A stretch of 34,972 nucleotides of DNA from Eubacterium sp. (GTDB lineage: Bacteria; Bacillota; Clostridia; Lachnospirales; Lachnospiraceae): assembly GCA_017938215.1 (NCBI GenBank), contig JAGBBZ010000027.1, positions 1 to 34,972 of the forward strand, given 5' to 3'. The translations under genes and the position numbers were made by a program. Below are positions 33,993-34,972 of this stretch, in pieces. Within the stretch, counting starts at the first letter, position 1, and each line of letters starts with the position of its first letter. The notes beneath the pieces are model-generated. The model saw nothing but the letters and a program-made list of their open reading frames with translations, made no database searches and had not been told where the DNA came from.

Positions 33993-34110
33993 CACGAGAC
34001 AAAATCAGCGAATGTTGTTCTGTCTCTGTGATCAAGTGCTATTTGTGGCGCTTCGGCACAAACAACAATGCGAAAAAGTGTTTGAATAATGTATCATTAC
34101 TCAAACACTT
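33993..34110 (-). repeat. Three-hairpin element, copy 2, in the leader of the membrane-protein gene
   Basis: In transcript order: hairpin A (34110-34076, 16-bp stem with one G-U pair, then TTT, terminator-like); hairpin B (34062-34042, TTTGTG...CACAAA with an AAG loop); hairpin C (34030-33993: 3 bp, bulged A, 6 bp). B and the spacer before C resemble copy 1 at 1-111, while the stems of A and C differ in sequence but keep their shape. The GCGCTTCGG within B (plus strand 34048-34056) is the exact complement of CCGAAGCGC at 33973-33981, right before the Shine-Dalgarno, so an alternative fold is possible. Confidence 0.6.
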
Positions 34111-34133
34111 TCATCTCATACAACAACGATAGC

Positions 34134-34162
34134 ATTGTACCATTTGTTCGCTGTTTTGTCAA
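34134..34162 (-). promoter_or_regulatory. Promoter of the leader RNA and membrane-protein gene
   Basis: TTGACA (34157-34162), 17-bp spacer, TACAAT (34134-34139): near-consensus, so the leader RNA should be abundant. Expected start about 34127. Confidence 0.8.
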
Positions 34163-34194
34163 TTTTCGCCGTTATTGCCGATCGCATTATCCCA

Positions 34195-34972
34195 TCACTT
34201 CTTAATGGTTATCTTCTTGGTTCCACACCATTTTCCCGGTTCCCCATCTTCCACTTCGTCGGATTGCATATACGCACGAAATTGGAAATAATATGTTTTC
34301 CCTTTTTTCAATCCGCGAAATACACCTCCGCGACCTTCCTCTTCGATGGCATTGGACATGTCTTTATTCTCCGAGTAGCGAACATCATAGTACCCAAAGT
34401 CTTGATACGTCTCACTATCATCAATGTTAACATGAACGGTTCCTTTCTTCGGATTCGTAATCGAATACTTAAACCACAGTGGGCGAAGAACCACTTTGGT
34501 ATCATCCGGGCCGATATCTGTAAAGAAATATCCTCCATCATCATCCATTTTATCCCGATAATTCCAAGCCACCAACGTATAGCCTTTTTTCTTTACGTTA
34601 AATGGAATTTTTACTGTCGTTCCATACTCGTAAGAAGTAGGAAGTTTCCCTGTCTTTTTTCCGCCAAGCAGTTTGTAACGAATCGGAATCCGCTTTCCTC
34701 TCGACTTACCGGTTTTCCCTTTGGGAATCTTCGTGGTCTTTTTTCCTTTCACTTTCCAGATGCGATTTCCTTTGCAATTATCTACGCGAAGGGTTATCTT
34801 CGAACGGTTGACAATGGTCTTGAGACTTGGGCATTCCTCAGTTATGTCCTTTGTCCATGATTTCAAAGATTTCGAAACCACAAGCTTCTTTAAGTTCGTG
34901 CAGCCATCGAATGCGTAAGCGCCTATTTCCTTCACTGAATCCGGTAGGATAACAGTTTCCAGTTGTCTGCAA
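34195..34972 (-). CDS. C-terminal part of a BspA-like leucine-rich repeat surface protein (cut by window edge)
   Basis: At least 258 codons; the frame is open to the right edge, so the N-terminus is missing. It begins inside LRR_5 repeats (CRQLETVILPDSVKEIGAYAF, DGCTNLKKLVVSKSL). After about residue 55 it changes to a Lys/Gly-rich beta region with an InlB B-repeat-like phrase (GYTLVAWNYRD), and ends in a fibronectin III-like domain (YDVRYSENKDMSNA ... LKKGKTYYFQFRAYM...WCGTKKITIKK). It is not a close copy of the three LRR genes at the left, since their C-terminal YVPKGC block is absent. Probably secreted. Its stop lies 33 bp before the next promoter, with no separate terminator. Confidence 0.8.
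   Translation of the reverse strand, partial: CRQLETVILPDSVKEIGAYAFDGCTNLKKLVVSKSLKSWTKDITEECPSLKTIVNRSKITLRVDNCKGNRIWKVKGKKTTKIPKGKTGKSRGKRIPIRYKLLGGKKTGKLPTSYEYGTTVKIPFNVKKKGYTLVAWNYRDKMDDDGGYFFTDIGPDDTKVVLRPLWFKYSITNPKKGTVHVNIDDSETYQDFGYYDVRYSENKDMSNAIEEEGRGGVFRGLKKGKTYYFQFRAYMQSDEVEDGEPGKWCGTKKITIKK

Noticed and set aside
34135-34860. Plus-strand open frame of 241 codons opposite the LRR gene at the right edge
   Set aside because: Antisense to a recognisable LRR/FN3-like protein; it also starts inside the minus-strand promoter.
1-34972. CRISPR arrays, rRNA or tRNA genes
   Set aside because: No regularly spaced repeats, tRNA-like TTCGANTC loops in a cloverleaf context, or rRNA motifs were seen while reading both strands.

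Overview
The window looks like a chromosomal segment of a low-to-mid GC, Gram-positive anaerobe of the Clostridia, most likely a Lachnospiraceae relative. The reasons are strong GGAGG-type ribosome binding sites, sigma-A promoters (TTGACA, 17 bp, TATAAT-like), TTG starts, BspA-like leucine-rich-repeat secreted proteins, TmcAL, a QueT transporter with a preQ1 motif, and a pth-mfd-foldase block. I cannot assign a species from sequence alone. I saw no rRNA, tRNA, CRISPR array or intact insertion sequence.

Layout. Positions 1-7400 are an accessory, secreted-protein region read on the minus strand. It holds a BtrH-type cysteine-acyltransferase-like protein, three tandem paralogous LRR secreted proteins, and between them the debris of other genes: a subtilase 3' end, two decayed copies of a histidine-rich hydrolase-like tail, and a truncated DUF6431 transposon-associated gene. 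Positions 7400-17600 are mainly housekeeping on the minus strand: pth, a Fic protein with its own HTH domain and operator, mfd, a PrsA/SurA-like lipoprotein and malQ, preceded by an AAA/DUF4143 ATPase and an orphan BlaI repressor with a textbook operator. Positions 17600-20600 hold a VanY carboxypeptidase, a PlsC acyltransferase, and a TSCPD-queT pair with a preQ1-I aptamer in front of queT. Positions 20590-23060 are a plus-strand run: DUF1292, a DUF4352 lipoprotein and pyrimidine-nucleoside phosphorylase. Then come a methyl-accepting chemotaxis protein, a small membrane protein, tmcAL, a Big_2 Ig-like secreted protein and an M14 carboxypeptidase.

Positions 27845-33307 are the most coherent pathway: a tight minus-strand operon cysD-cysN-cysC-arylsulfotransferase behind one strong promoter. 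It would make APS and PAPS, but no sulfate-reduction gene is present in the window, so it looks like a sulfation rather than an assimilation operon. CysN carries a degenerate APS-kinase domain, and the working kinase is the separate CysC.

The least explained signals are RNA-level. A three-hairpin element occurs twice (1-111 and 33993-34110) with covarying stems and a bulged A at the same place. The second copy sits in the leader of a membrane-protein gene and can pair with the sequence just upstream of the ribosome binding site. A second hairpin family occurs twice, about 25 nt upstream of two unrelated start codons. The right edge cuts another LRR surface protein.
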